DNA of 64,000 nucleotides from Pleodorina starrii (taxonomy: Eukaryota > Chlorophyta > Chlorophyceae > Chlamydomonadales > Volvocaceae): NCBI GenBank assembly GCA_030267565.1, contig BRXU01000040.1, positions 558,001 to 622,000 of the forward strand. The letters are read 5' to 3'. Below the pieces are notes generated by a model that searched no databases, had not been told where the DNA came from, and saw only the letters and a program-made list of their open reading frames with translations. Made by a program: the position numbers and the translations under genes. This document shows, in pieces, positions 12,104-23,050 of the stretch. Each line of letters begins with the position of its first letter. Positions within the stretch are counted from its first letter, which is position 1.

Positions 12104-13375
12104 CTGCTGTTTGTTAGCTGCATCTGTAAGGGTGAAAGCTTTGCGGCGTAGCGTGGCCGCGCCTATTTGAACGCGGACCGTGCGTGGATCGTGGCTCCTT
12201 GCTAGCAACGAGTCCTTGCTAGCAAGGAGCCGGGATCCGTGGGGCACCCAGGACATATATTATGCGCTGCCGCAATACGCAGCGCGCATACATATTAAGA
12301 TAACTGCTGTTGTTTAGCTGCATCTGCAAGGGTAGCAGCATTGCTGCGTAGCGTGGCCGCGCCTATTTGTACACGGACCGTGGATCGTGGCTCCTTGCTA
12401 GCAACGACTGCTTGCTAGCAAGGAGCCATGATCCGTGGGGCTTCCCAGGAAACATTTCTGCACCGCCGCAATACGTACCGTGCATACATCTATATAAAGA
12501 TAACTGCTGTTTGTTAGCTGCATCTGTAAGGGTTACAGCATTGCAGCGTGGCGTGGCCGCGCCTATTTGAACGCGGACCGTGGATCGTGGCTGCTTGCTA
12601 GCAACGAGTCGTTGCTAGCAAGGAGCCGGGATCCGTGGGGCACCCCAGGAAATATTTATGCGCTGCCGCACTACGCACCGCGCATACATATTAAGATAAT
12701 TGCTGTTGTTTCGCTGCATCTGTAAGGGTGACAACACTGCTGTGTAGCGTGGCCGCGCCTATTTGAACGCGGACCGTGGATCGTGGCTGCTTGCTAGCAA
12801 CGAGTCGTTGCTAGCAAGGAGCCGGGATCCGTGGGGCACCCCAGGAAATATTTATGCGCTGCCGCACTACGCACCGCGCATACATATTAAGATAATTGCT
12901 GTTGTTTCGCTGCATCTGTAAGGGTGACAACACTGCTGTGTAGCGTGGCCGCGCCTATTTGAACGCGGACCGTGGATCGTGGCTGCTTGCTAGCAACGAG
13001 TCGTTGCTAGCAAGGAGCCGGGATCCGTGGGGCACCCAGGACATATATTTTGCACTGCCGCAATGGCGTGCATACATCTAAAAATAAATGTCATTTATAA
13101 ACTAAATTTGTTCATTGACAGAATTTCCTTACATTGGGCGGGAACCGCGAACCATGGCTCCATGCCAGCAAGCATCTATCGTCCATTCCCGTGGAGTTCT
13201 GGTCGCAAAATGTCGTGCATAAGCATTGTTTGAATAGGTTATATTAATTGCCATTATTAGTATGCCAAATAGACCACGCGTTGTCGCTACTTGAGCTTGC
13301 TAGCAAGGAGCCAAGGAACCGTGTCATTTCTCGTTGCTAGCAAGGAGCCACGATCCGTGGCTCTTGCCTTAGTGC
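12104..13375 (-). repeat. Right inverted arm of the foldback-like element
   Basis: About five ~190-bp units begin near 12107, 12301, 12506, 12700 and 12895, followed by the outer ~290-bp segment to 13372. Together they form the reverse complement of the left arm with two extra units. Each unit carries AGCTGCATCTGTAAGGGT and a double GCTAGC palindrome. Confidence 0.8.
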
Positions 13376-15010
13376 TTTTTTATGTAGCAGTATGATGGCC
13401 ATAGTCGTGTTATAGATCAGTGTCGTTGGTATGAGATTGCCTCCAAACAATTTGGGCTCAGCACTTCTACACAGGTGATGGTCTATAGGTGACGGAGGCT
13501 ATACCGACTATACCGACCGCTATACTGACTGGCTATAGACGACGGTATATACCATGACAGGTGCTGACAGGGATACTTTGACTCAAATCCTCCAGTTGTT
13601 ACATGGGTAAACCGTACAGCCTTTGGCACATGGACGAAGTCTGAAATCTAGTTTCAACCACAAAAGAAGCATCAAGGTGCCCCTCGTGGGTGGCCTGCAC
13701 CCCGACAGGCGGATCCCCGGGTTTGCCAGGGTGATTGGCCCGCACCACCGCCTTTTGAATGCTCTCTCATGGCCGCGCCACCTTTCGCAGGTAATGGTAC
13801 CCGAAGCTCCGGATTAATAGCAGGAAGTGAGATGCGTCAAATTTGGGCGGCAAACATTATTCGTCGACTGCATTCACCACACCTGGCCCTCCTTGCTGAA
13901 AGTGATGTCATAGATAGAGACTGCCTTTGCGACGGCCGGCGTGTATGCAACATAGCCTTCATAAACTAATGCCTCCCCCGGGCGCAGCTGTGATATGCCA
14001 CTGGCGAGCAAGTATGAGCTCGACCGGACAGCACGGGCTGTCCGTTTATGCTTGACAACTAACGTCCTCCTTCAAGCGGCCCAGGGAAGCAAGGACCGCA
14101 CTTGCCGCCATTATCTCCGAGCTACAATGGCATTATATATTATCTTAGCCGCACAAATAATTCCTCAAAACTATCGGACATATTCTGCCTTACTATTGGT
14201 GCCATTCCCTTTGCGCCACTGCTGATATTGGTTGGTATGTTGTCGTACGTCTTGGAAAATGGAAAAGGCGTACGACAGTCGACAATCTGAGCGTGAACCG
14301 AGGAAAAACCTTCGGTCAGCTGCGCTTTCGACATCATAACAAAGCAAGCTCAGTCTATTTGATCGCTTCGCTCCTTCGAGACTAAGCTACTGCAAGTCGA
14401 CTGCCGGCTAGTGCTGCATAAAGTCAACATGGAACTTGACAAGGCGGATGTCCAGGCTATTAGTATAAACTATTTTTGACTATATTGTTGAGTATTATCA
14501 GAGGCCATTTTGAAGCCTAAAGCGTGTACGGCATCCATGTTCGGGCTGGCTTAATGCAAACCATGCATCATTGCTCCATTTTATACGCTGGCTTATAAAA
14601 CAACAGTGTAACAGACAAAATAGTTTCTGCATTACTAGATACCTTGTGCGTGTGCGAAGTGCTGACCGTGGCAACAACGGGTCAGCACTTCACCTTGGCA
14701 GCCCAGACACCCTCGCCAAGTTCAATACATCGCTGATAATGGTGCAAGGTCACGCTCAACGTAAGGTACGAGTCGTTAGCATCGTCGGCGGGCCCGGTTA
14801 CTGCTCGCCCAGGAGTGCTTGCGTTGGCACCGGCGAACACTTGCCCAACGAGCATGGACTGCACACAGCGAGATACCAGTTGCAAAAAATAATTTGAGAG
14901 TATTGGCGAAGCCTGTATTGGAATTGTTATGTTTTGTGTTCCACTCCAAGCCAATTGTGCTGACCAAGTATGGTGAATCGTCAAAACTTTTATCCTGTTG
15001 TTAATCACAA
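13376..15010. other. No gene recognised
   Basis: Contains GTCTATAG/TAGACGAC motifs at 13480-13560 like those at 530-700. Otherwise it is mixed sequence with only short open frames. It has no domain I can recognise. Confidence 0.5.
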
Positions 15011-16060
15011 CTCGCAGGCTGCACGTTTAGGTTGGAACACCTGCTCAGGCGGCTTGCTTGGCGAGCAGCTCGGAGCTAGCGGCCTGGCATGGACTCCCTG
15101 GACATGGCGCGTCGTGGCGCTAGCGGCCGGAAGAGGACTTGGCTGAAGTCAGCGACTCGCTCATATAGCTCTTCCAGGTGAGTACAACCGTCGCTTCTCG
15201 GGACGACAACACTTCGCGTTCGCAGGCTGCACGTTTAGGTTGGGACACCTGCTCAGGTGGCTTGCTTGGCGAGCAGCTCGGAGCTAGCGGCCTGGCGTGG
15301 CCTCCCTGGACATGGCGCGTCGTGGCGCTAGCGGCCGGAAGAGGACTTGGCTGGAGTAAGCGGCTCGCTCATATAGCTCTTCCAGGTGAGTACAACCGTT
15401 GCTTCTCGGGACGAGACCACTTCGCGTTCACAGGCTGCACGTTTAGGTTGGGACACATGCTCAGGTGGCTTGCTTGGCGAGCAGCTCGGAGCTAGCGGCC
15501 TGGCGTGGCCTCCCTGGACATGGCGCGTCGTGGCGCTAGCGGCCGGAAGAGGACTTGGCTGGAGTAAGCGGCTCGCTCATATAGCTCTTCCAGGTGAGTA
15601 CAACCGTTGCTTCTCGGGACGAGACCACTTCGCGTTCACAGGCTGCACGTTTAGGTTGGGACACATGCTCAGGTGGCTTGCTTGGCGAGCAGCTCGGAGC
15701 TAGCGGCCTGGCGTGGACTCCCTGGACATGGCGCGTCGTGGCGCTAGCGGCCGGAAGAGGACTTGGCTGGAGTAAGCGGCTCGCTCATATAGCTCTTCCA
15801 GGTGAGTACAACCGTCGCTTCTTGGGACGAGACCACTTCGCGTTCACAGGCTGCACGTTTAGGTTGGGACACATGCTCAGGTGGCTTGCTTGGCGAGCAG
15901 CTCGGAGCTAGCGGCCTGGCGTGGACTCCCTGGACATGGCGCGTCGTGGCGCTAGCGGCCGGGAGAGGTCTTGGCTGGAGTCAGCGGCTCACTCATATAG
16001 CTCTTCCAGGTGAGTACAACCGTTGCTTCTCGGGACGAGAACACTTCGCGTTCGCAAGCC
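15011..16060. repeat. 208-bp tandem repeat, 5 copies
   Basis: Five units with CAGGCTGCACGTTTAGG at 15015, 15223, 15431, 15639 and 15847. Each unit also has two CTAGCGGCC boxes and ends CTTCCAGGTGAGTACAACC, a consensus splice-donor sequence. Open frames of about 105 residues bridge units with the same 208-bp offset, which is expected from the repeat and is not evidence of coding. Confidence 0.95.
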
Positions 16061-16189
16061 TTAACAGCCCATGATAGCAGCCGCCAAGGGTACTCGTCGC
16101 ATACGGCGGTTTTTACCGCCATATAATATGAGGGCTGAGGTGGAGGATGTCAAGAAGACTGAGCAATGTAACCGCTAACCCTAAATGTG

Positions 16190-16470
16190 CTCGGCTTTGA
16201 TAAGACCATCTATTACGACTCTTTAGACGTGTTTATAGTCGATAGCCTTTAGGCGAGCGCCTTTAGATGAACGCACAGACGATCACTAGACGACCGTGTA
16301 TACATCACCTATAGACGACCCGTCTTATAGACGACCCACAGACGATCCACAGACGATCGTCTTGGGTCGTCTATTTAGGCTCGTCTATCATCGTCTAATA
16401 GACTAGCCTGTAGACGACCAGTGTATTTTTCCAAATAGATCGTCTTTAGGAAGGTCTCTATTTTACAGAC
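16190..16470. repeat. TAGACGA-rich short-motif region
   Basis: Dense copies of TAGACGA/TCGTCTA in both orientations, similar to 530-700, directly abutting the second 81-bp minisatellite. Confidence 0.7.
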
Positions 16471-16880
16471 GCACCAGCCGGCGCCGCCAACAGCCATGAC
16501 GCCGCTGCTGCTGCCGGCACCGCCGAGACCCCGCCCGGGCGCCTCAGCACCGGCGCTGCCGGTGCCGCCAACAGCCACGACGCCGCTGCTGCTGCCGGCA
16601 CCGCCGAGACGCCACCCGGGGGCCTCAGCACCGGCGCTGCCGGCGCCGCCAACAGCCACGACGCCGCTGTTGCTGCCGGCACCGCCGAGACCCCACCCGG
16701 GGGCCTCAGCACCGGCGCTGCCGGTGCCGCCAACAGCCACGACGCCGCTGCTGCTGCCGGCACCGCCGAGACCCCGCCCGGGCGCCTCAGCACCGGCGCT
16801 GCCGGTGCCGCCAACAGCCACGACGCCGCTGCTGCTGCCGGCACCGCCGAGACCCCGCCCGGGCGCCTCAGCACCAGCGC
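16471..16880. repeat. 81-bp GC-rich minisatellite, 5 copies
   Basis: About five units of the 81-bp repeat seen at 281-523, in the same orientation. Unit variants differ by single bases. It ends inside a unit near 16880. Confidence 0.9.
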
Positions 16881-17345
16881 TGCTAACGCGTATCCCAAAG
16901 CTGCATGTATGACATCTTCGAACTCTTTCAAAACCTCGTCAGAGTAAGCGGCTGCCGCTGTATCCTGTTGTAACAGTGCTAAGCCGTCCATCTAATGTTG
17001 CAAGTTAGCCGATAATGTAATTTACATTGCACATATGCTTAGCCTATGCACCGGCACATATCATTATAATGTTATATTGTTGCGTGCGCGGAAGAGGACT
17101 GTATGTTGCCTGTTCAAAATCACGACATGCCTCAAAGCAAGTTAAGTCAACTAGATTTTAAAGTGTTAAACATATTCCAGTAGGCTTTGGTCAGAAGTGT
17201 GTGACACGGTACGGCGTCCGGCCAACATGCAATAATAGTAGCTCTCTCAACGTCTGCCGTGTTCAGCCGTCCATAAAAGGATGTTAAACGCTTCATTGGT
17301 GCTTGCGAGCTTGCCGTAGTCGGTTGCCTTGGATCCATCTCCATT
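16881..17345. other. No gene recognised
   Basis: AT-richer sequence with short frames only and no recognisable feature. Confidence 0.5.
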
Positions 17346-17413
17346 CGAATTACCCCATTCTACGGCAGGTGACCCGGTATACCCCGAATGGTGCCGTAGA
17401 ATGGGGTAATTCG
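17346..17413. repeat. 22-bp perfect inverted repeat
   Basis: Positions 17346-17367 (starting CGAATTACCCCATTC) and 17392-17413 are exact reverse complements around a 24-nt loop. It could be a minimal MITE-like insertion or a cruciform-prone site. No flanking duplication is evident. Confidence 0.85.
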
Positions 17414-18259
17414 TGCAGGGGGGAATTTGCGCAAATTCGCACAACTTCACACGGATTCAATATATTCAATTCTGTTCCATTGCCAATATACTTCCGTTCT
17501 ACTTACATCATTTTCAATGTTGTAAATGGCTCCTGCCATAACAGCATCTTTAGGCGCCATCCACTCGCACACAAAGGTTCACATTGACAGCCGACAGCAG
17601 AAATCGCCAGTTAAAATTTACTCTGATAGGGAGCAGTATTGCATCGAGCGAGGTTTCCGGGTATAGCGAGAAATCCGAACTCCTTACGGACATTTCCAAG
17701 TGCCTTGTACATAAGGATTCCACGGCCCCATTCTGCGAACCAGTCACATTTGTAAGCCCAATCAGCAAAGACTTTGAGAAAATATAAGCAACAGGATAAA
17801 TACACGTCCCGGCAGCCGCACGGCGAAAACTTGACGAGCGACCAAAAGTTGCCCGGCGGCCACCTGCCGACCGCACGCCACCCGATATTCTCACCCGCCG
17901 GCGTCTGGCATATACATTAATAAATGCCGTGCAACGAAACACACGTCGCAGCGTCAATAGCAGCCCCAATAACAGCTCGCTCGCAATGTAAAAACATCGG
18001 GCCGCGACTCGTATCTTCGCTGGTCGCGACATCGCGCAGCCCTCTGGCAAGCTTCTCTGCACATAATATAAATTCATATTGCACAAACGTGTAATATACA
18101 GCATTAGTTTGGCAAAACGCGAAAGGTTTCCCGACACGTGCACACTGCAACGACTCGGTAACAGCGCTGAGCGACTACGCGCCGACACTGCTGGGCGACT
18201 GGGCGCTTACACTGCTGGGCCACTAATTCCTAACACCGCTCGCACGAAGGGGCGACCCA
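17414..18259. other. No gene recognised
   Basis: A 212-codon minus-strand frame spans 17550-18188. It has an irregular composition and no motif I recognise, so I do not call it a gene. Confidence 0.4.
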
Positions 18260-18500
18260 CACGAAGGGGCAACTACAGAGCGACCAAAACTTGCCCGGCG
18301 CCCGGCAACTACATGCTGACACCACTAGATGGGAACGAAGGGGCAACTACATGCTGACACCACTACATGGGCACAAAGGGGCAACTAGGGGCGACCCGAA
18401 CGTTTTGGTCAACATTAACGTCAACAATAAGGTTAAGGTCAACGTTAAGGTCAACCTTAACCTTACAGTTCACATTAACGTTAACATTCACGTAAACGAT
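18260..18500. repeat. Short tandem repeats: GGGGCAACTA units and GTCAAC/GTTAAG tract
   Basis: At 18260-18390 three near-copies of a ~45-bp unit carry GGGGCAACTACATGCTGAC. At 18408-18500 the sequence is a run of hexamer-like words (GTCAAC, GTTAAG, ATTAAC) with internal complementarity. Neither part looks coding. Confidence 0.65.
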
Positions 18501-18842
18501 GCCGTACGCTTCCCAACAACCGCGCTCCGCATGTAAGCACACACGGCCACGCGCACCCTCACCACGTGCCCGTCAGCATGCACCGGTACGAACATAAGCA
18601 CACGGGCGCGAAAGCGCCCTGCTAGTCGAAATTGTAATAAACGTCATAACCCCGCGAGTACCGTAGCTAGCAACCATTGAAAGTGTAATGAAGGGAATAT
18701 ATAACCCGGCGATAATCGTAGTTAGAATTTATCATAAGTACATTAGTATACTATGTGTTCCTGCGTGCTGTAGTTGTTGTTGTCGATATCATACATGATT
18801 ATACTAATAACCCGCCCTGCACTCGCTCGCGATCGCTCGCAG

Positions 18843-19159
18843 GCGCCGATTGCGCAGCTGCGTCCCACAAGCTCGTCAAGGCCGCCACAATCAATGGCGT
18901 GGCCGTACAAACCAGCACCAGTACGGTCGACTGGGACGGTACGCCGTACGGCCTGCTGACGGTTAAGAAGATCACCAGCTCCTTCCCGACCGTCCCGACC
19001 AACGGCGGCATGTATCTGTGCCTGGCACTGGATCAGACCAGCAGTGCAAATGCCACGTGCGCCAGCTCGCGGGCGCTGTGCCGCTACGGCCCCAGTTGCG
19101 TTGTCCAGGCGATCAGCGACGACTTTTCGTGCTGCCCCATTGGGGAGGTCGGGAACTAA
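18843..19159 (+). CDS. Orphan last exon of a pherophorin-like protein
   Basis: Pherophorins are extracellular-matrix glycoproteins of volvocine algae. This reading frame carries the C-terminal half of a pherophorin domain: an opening Cys (ADCAAAS), a Val-rich strand (INGVAV), MYLCLAL, then TCASSRALC and the closing CC pair (FSCCPIG), ending in TAA at 19157-19159. The exon begins after GCTCGCAG, a plausible 3' splice site, with ACTAAT about 30 bp upstream as a possible branch site. No upstream exon with a signal peptide, first pherophorin half or proline spacer is seen in the preceding kilobases. It is therefore probably an orphan fragment or the end of a degraded gene. A 92-bp minisatellite starts about 45 bp after the stop. 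The domain call rests on cysteine spacing and local sequence and is my recognition of the family. Confidence 0.6.
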
Positions 19160-19204
19160 TGGATTGATAGGTGGGTTGGCATTTTTGGCCAATAACGCAC
19201 AGAC

Positions 19205-20085
19205 GTTATTATTATGCCATCCACTGCGTGCGTGGCTGCATACATGTGCTGAGTGCGCGTGCGTGCCCTGTCGTGTGGGGGGCCTTACCTACCGACGATC
19301 ATTATTATGCCATCCACTACTGCATGGCTGCATACATGTGCATGCTGAGTGCGTGTGCGTGCCCTGTCGTGTGGGGGGCCTTACAGACGATATTATTATG
19401 CCATCCACTGCGTGCGTGGCTGCATACATGTGCATGCTGAGTGCGTGTGCATGCCCTGTCGTGTGGGGGGCCTTACAGACGATCATTATTATGCCATCCA
19501 CTGCGTGCGTGGCTGCATACATGTGCTGAGTGCGTGTGCATGCCCTGTCGTGTGGGGGGCCTTACAGACGATCATTATTATGCCATCCACTGCGTGCGTG
19601 GCTGCATACATGTGCATGCTGAGTGCGCGTGCGTGCCCTGTCGTACGTGTGGGGGGCCTTACAGACGATCATTATTATGCCATCCACTGCGTGCGTGTCT
19701 GCATACATGTGCTGAGTGCGTGTGCATGCCCTGTCGTGTGGGGGGCCTTACAGACGATCATTATTATGCCATCCACTGCGTGCGTGGCTGCATACATGTT
19801 CATGCTGAGTGCGCGTGCGTGCCCTGTCGTGTGGGGGGCCTTACCTACCGACGATCATTATTATGCCATCCACTACTGCATGGCTGCATACATGTGCATG
19901 CTGAGTGCGCGTGCGTGCCCTGTCGTGTGGGGGGCCTTACAGACGATATTATTATGCCATCCACTGCGTGCGTGGCTGCATACATGTGCTGAGTGTGCGT
20001 GCGTGGCCTGTCGTGTGGGGGGCCTTACCTACAGACGATCATTATTATGCCATCCACTACTGCATGGCTGCATACATGTGCTACG
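19205..20085. repeat. ~92-bp minisatellite, 10 copies
   Basis: The word CCATCCAC recurs about every 92 bp (first near 19218, last near 20052). Units contain GGCTGCATACATGTGC and TGTCGTGTGGGGGGCC. Unit length varies (about 87-101 bp) through small indels. Long open frames across the block are repeat-derived. Confidence 0.9.
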
Positions 20086-20909
20086 TACGCCCTGGAATTT
20101 TGAAGTCGATGGACGGGCGTTTTTTGCGTTAGATGGAAACGGCGAGCCCAAACTTATCAATTGCCCGTGCATACCGCGCCTGGTGCTTGATTCGATTAAT
20201 CCATGAAGAATTATGCGCATCCAATTCGGGAATGAACGTACCGCGAGCGCCCGCTCCGCCCTGCAGAAATGCATACTGACCGGGACAAGGGGTTGGTTTC
20301 GGCGGCTTCCTTGAAGCCGGAAAAAGGGCGGGGCCCCGTTCAATCCGTACGGGTTAAGTTGAGTGCTAGGGCGGTGAGGGCGTCAAGTGTAAGAGTGCCG
20401 ACATTCCTGCTGATAGACAGTCGGAGCGCGATAGCTTTATTCCCGAAATGCCTGCGGCTTCAGCAATCCGCCCCATGTATAGCATCACACTCCGTCTCGG
20501 CACTGTGCAACTCTTCCGGCCAGTGCATTGGCTAAAGTTACTTCACAGTAGACATGGAGTGGATTATTCGCAGAGCAGGCTGACTTGCAAATTAGAAGGA
20601 CAGCGGAACTGTTTGCGAGGGTCGCGACAACGTGCAGTCCTGTGCAGTTGTGTAGTAAGCGTCTAGGCACTTACCGTCATTGTGGACTTGCTAAAGGGAG
20701 AAGCGACGAAGTCGGCGAGTCTCCGCAGAAAGCCTAGAAGCATACGTGAGATAGCGGAAGCTCTAAGGTGTCAGCAGGGTCTTGAGCCCTGGCCACCGAG
20801 TAAATGTGGTTACTCAATGACTGGCCGGAACACTACACCCGGATGACTTATATCTCGGCTTCACCTGCCGGCTAAGATGTCTGTACAACGCTGATCTATG
20901 GATGGGACC
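20086..20909. other. No gene recognised
   Basis: Single-copy sequence between the minisatellite and the hAT element, with short frames only. Confidence 0.5.
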
Positions 20910-21038
20910 AGTGGTAGCAGACATCGGCAAACGCTTCGGTACGTTCGGTCCGTACCGAAGTGACCGAAACTGAAATAGGCCGACCGAACCCGATCCGCTT
21001 ACCGAAATAGGACCTCCCGATTCATAAGTTAGGCTCCC

Positions 21039-22319
21039 ATGCGGCCCGAAGGGCCGCCCGAAGGGCCCGAGTCAAGGTCAATGTCAAAGACCAGACCCGG
21101 GAAAATGACCGTGCTTTTGCCGCTAGTTATCACGGCTTCAATTATCATTTTCTTTGTAATTCTGACAACTGCTGGTCGACTGGCCGGGGTCAACTCGCGG
21201 ACCGGCAGGAAGGAGATTAGGGAGCAGCCCCTGGCCTTCTTTCATTTCATGTGCGATGCGTTGGAGATTGCGGATACCGCGCTGAAGCTTATGCAAGTGA
21301 AAGAGTTCAAGTTTGGGGATATCGCTGGTACGGTGGAAGCTTGCAGGCAGCGACTGCACACCTCGTTCATTGAGGTTGCACCGGGCCAGTACCGCACGCC
21401 CGCTCTGCGTGCTTTCTTTGAGCAGATGCAGGCCTCCGGGTTCACATCGTACGGGGGCCACAATGTGACGGGCGTGCCGCCACCCGATGCACGCTTGCGT
21501 GACGTGCATGCCCTCGTGTCCGAGTACACCCGCAATCTGAGTGATCACCTGTCGAGGCGATTCCCTGATAGCGCATTCCTGTCGGCCCTGTCTTTGTTTG
21601 ATCCCGCGGAGTACCCCGAGAAGCTGGATGACGTGGAAGAGTGGGCGGCACCAAAGTGGAAGGCAATTGCCGATTATTTCGATGAGCGGCGCCGCGCAGC
21701 TGTGCATTCGCACGCGTGCCACCCGTCACTCGATGTGGGTGCTGCTGAGCACGAGTTTTTCACGTGCCTGGGCATGAAGTATATGTGGGAGAAGCGGGGC
21801 AAGGCCCTTGAGCGTCGGAAGGCCTTTATTGAGTATCACGTAAAGCAGAAGGCCATGGTCGACGAGCTGCTGGCGGGTGGGGTGAGCCTGCTCGACGAGG
21901 GCGACGGCCTCGACGCACTGCAGAGCTTGAATGAGCCCGGTAGCGCGCGGCCCGTGCACCACGTGGATGCCGCATACCGCGAGCTGCTGAGCGAGCGGCG
22001 CGGACTTCTGCCCATGTTCCTCAAGGTGATGCTGTTTTGCATTATGATCAAGCCCACGTCCGTCAACTGCGAGCGGGTTTTCTCTTACCGCACGCTGTTG
22101 AAGACGGACAGGCGCGCGCGCCTGTCGTGTGTCCGGCTGTCGCAGTGCTTGTGGCTGAAGTACAACACGTCGGGGGATTTGGAGGTTGAGGGGAAGATGC
22201 TGAAGGCGGCCGCGAAAGAGTACAAGTCAAAGGTGCATATGCGGCTGTTCAACAGCATTGCGGAGAAGATTGAGAATCAGATCCGACTGCCACAGTTCTC
22301 CCGGCTGCGGTCGGTCTGA
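21039..22319 (+). CDS. Truncated hAT transposase (C-terminal half)
   Basis: The 426-residue frame starts at an ATG just inside the hAT element and ends in TGA. Residues about 335-385 hold the hAT dimerisation signature: PTSVNCERVFS, then TDRRARL and a Leu-rich LSQCLWLKYN. The Glu of CERVFS (near residue 345) corresponds to the last acidic residue of the hAT DDE triad. Midway, FLSALSLFDP resembles the hAT helical region. The BED zinc finger and the segments that carry the first two catalytic Asp are missing. Residues 23-46 form a hydrophobic stretch unusual for a transposase, so the first ~60 residues are probably not original coding sequence. The protein is unlikely to be catalytically active. 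A dimerisation-only product is conceivable. Confidence 0.75.
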   Translation: MRPEGPPEGPESRSMSKTRPGKMTVLLPLVITASIIIFFVILTTAGRLAGVNSRTGRKEIREQPLAFFHFMCDALEIADTALKLMQVKEFKFGDIAGTVEACRQRLHTSFIEVAPGQYRTPALRAFFEQMQASGFTSYGGHNVTGVPPPDARLRDVHALVSEYTRNLSDHLSRRFPDSAFLSALSLFDPAEYPEKLDDVEEWAAPKWKAIADYFDERRRAAVHSHACHPSLDVGAAEHEFFTCLGMKYMWEKRGKALERRKAFIEYHVKQKAMVDELLAGGVSLLDEGDGLDALQSLNEPGSARPVHHVDAAYRELLSERRGLLPMFLKVMLFCIMIKPTSVNCERVFSYRTLLKTDRRARLSCVRLSQCLWLKYNTSGDLEVEGKMLKAAAKEYKSKVHMRLFNSIAEKIENQIRLPQFSRLRSV

Positions 22320-22347
22320 ACTGCTGTGTGGCAAATGAATGAGGTCT

Positions 22348-22394
22348 AATTGAAGTGGGACTGTGCGCAAAGGGACTAAATTGAAGTGGGACTG
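22348..22394. repeat. Direct repeat AATTGAAGTGGGACTG
   Basis: The 16-bp word occurs at 22348-22363 and 22379-22394 in the 3' part of the hAT element. It may be a subterminal transposase-binding repeat. Confidence 0.6.
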
Positions 22395-22728
22395 CACAAT
22401 GCTTGTTTGGTAATGCTCGGTCGGGGGTGAAGGCTGAGGGAAGGAGGACAGGTGTGCGAGTACTGCCGTACGTGTGTGTCGTGTGGGGACGGCTGGGAGA
22501 CCGGTGGGGAGCCGTAATTTCCTGACTTGGAGCTGCTTTGAAGCGACTTTTCCTGCGACTGATTTGTAACAGACTATGAGAGGGGAATCCTAAGAAAACC
22601 TTCAATTTGTACACACGCGCTTGCCGTATACGCGGAAATTTCGCAACTATCAGAAAAACGGCCACGCTGACAGAAATTGACCCCTTCCCGAAACCGTATT
22701 TGGGCGTTTGCCGATGTCTGAGTGGTAG

Positions 22729-23050
22729 GGTCGCTTCAGGTTAGTTGTGTTAGTTGGCGCGCGATGCGAGTACGCGGTGCGCGCTCTTCGCATTATTGCG
22801 CAAATGAATTATTGTTGTTTGTATTAATTACTGTAATATTCCTAAGGGAAATGTAGCTTGCTACATGATGTTACAAGCTTCAGTGAGCTCGTACGGCTCA
22901 AACGAACCCGAAGGCTCATGAACCGCCTCAGTCAAGCAAAAGGAACAAAAATTAAGGGAAAATCAACCAGAGCAGAAAGGGCATAAAGACAACATAAGAC
23001 AGATACGTCACAAAAGTGCAACATGACCTGAGAAGGAGTCTCCATCGACT
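22729..23050. other. No gene recognised
   Basis: Lies between the hAT right target duplication and the end of the minus-strand LINE relic, and may include its 3' UTR. Confidence 0.45.

Larger units (their letters stand above)
715..13375. mobile_element. Foldback-like element with long tandem-repeat inverted arms
   Basis: The sequence at 715-1560 is repeated in inverted orientation at about 12104-13375. The outer ~290 bp of each arm (718-1005 and 13085-13372) are unique-type sequence matching with only scattered differences. The inner parts are tandem ~190-bp units, about three on the left and five on the right, each with a GCTAGC-centred palindrome. Long inverted repeats made of tandem subrepeats are typical of foldback elements (FB, Galileo). 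No transposase is recognisable inside; the interior carries a satellite, a minisatellite and a LINE relic. The outermost ends diverge and I found no target duplication, so the exact borders are uncertain. Confidence 0.65.
20918..22720 (+). mobile_element. hAT-superfamily DNA transposon, deletion derivative
   Basis: The element is bounded by perfect 17-bp terminal inverted repeats, CAGACATCGGCAAACGC at 20918-20934 and its reverse complement at 22704-22720. It is flanked by a perfect 8-bp target-site duplication AGTGGTAG (20910-20917 and 22721-22728). An 8-bp duplication, short CAG-starting TIRs and an internal hAT C-terminal domain together identify the superfamily. At 1803 bp it is shorter than autonomous hAT elements. 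The single coding region retains only the C-terminal half of a transposase, so it is probably non-autonomous. Confidence 0.92.

Noticed and set aside
715..13375. Target-site duplication for the foldback-like element
   Set aside because: The outermost bases of the two arms diverge and no matching flanking words could be placed convincingly.
17550..18188. 212-residue minus-strand frame
   Set aside because: No motif, homology or splice evidence, and the composition is unlike the real exons of the window.
19044..20206. Cys-rich repetitive proteins in the 92-bp minisatellite
   Set aside because: Frames shift between units with indels and have no signal peptide or start; explained by the repeat.
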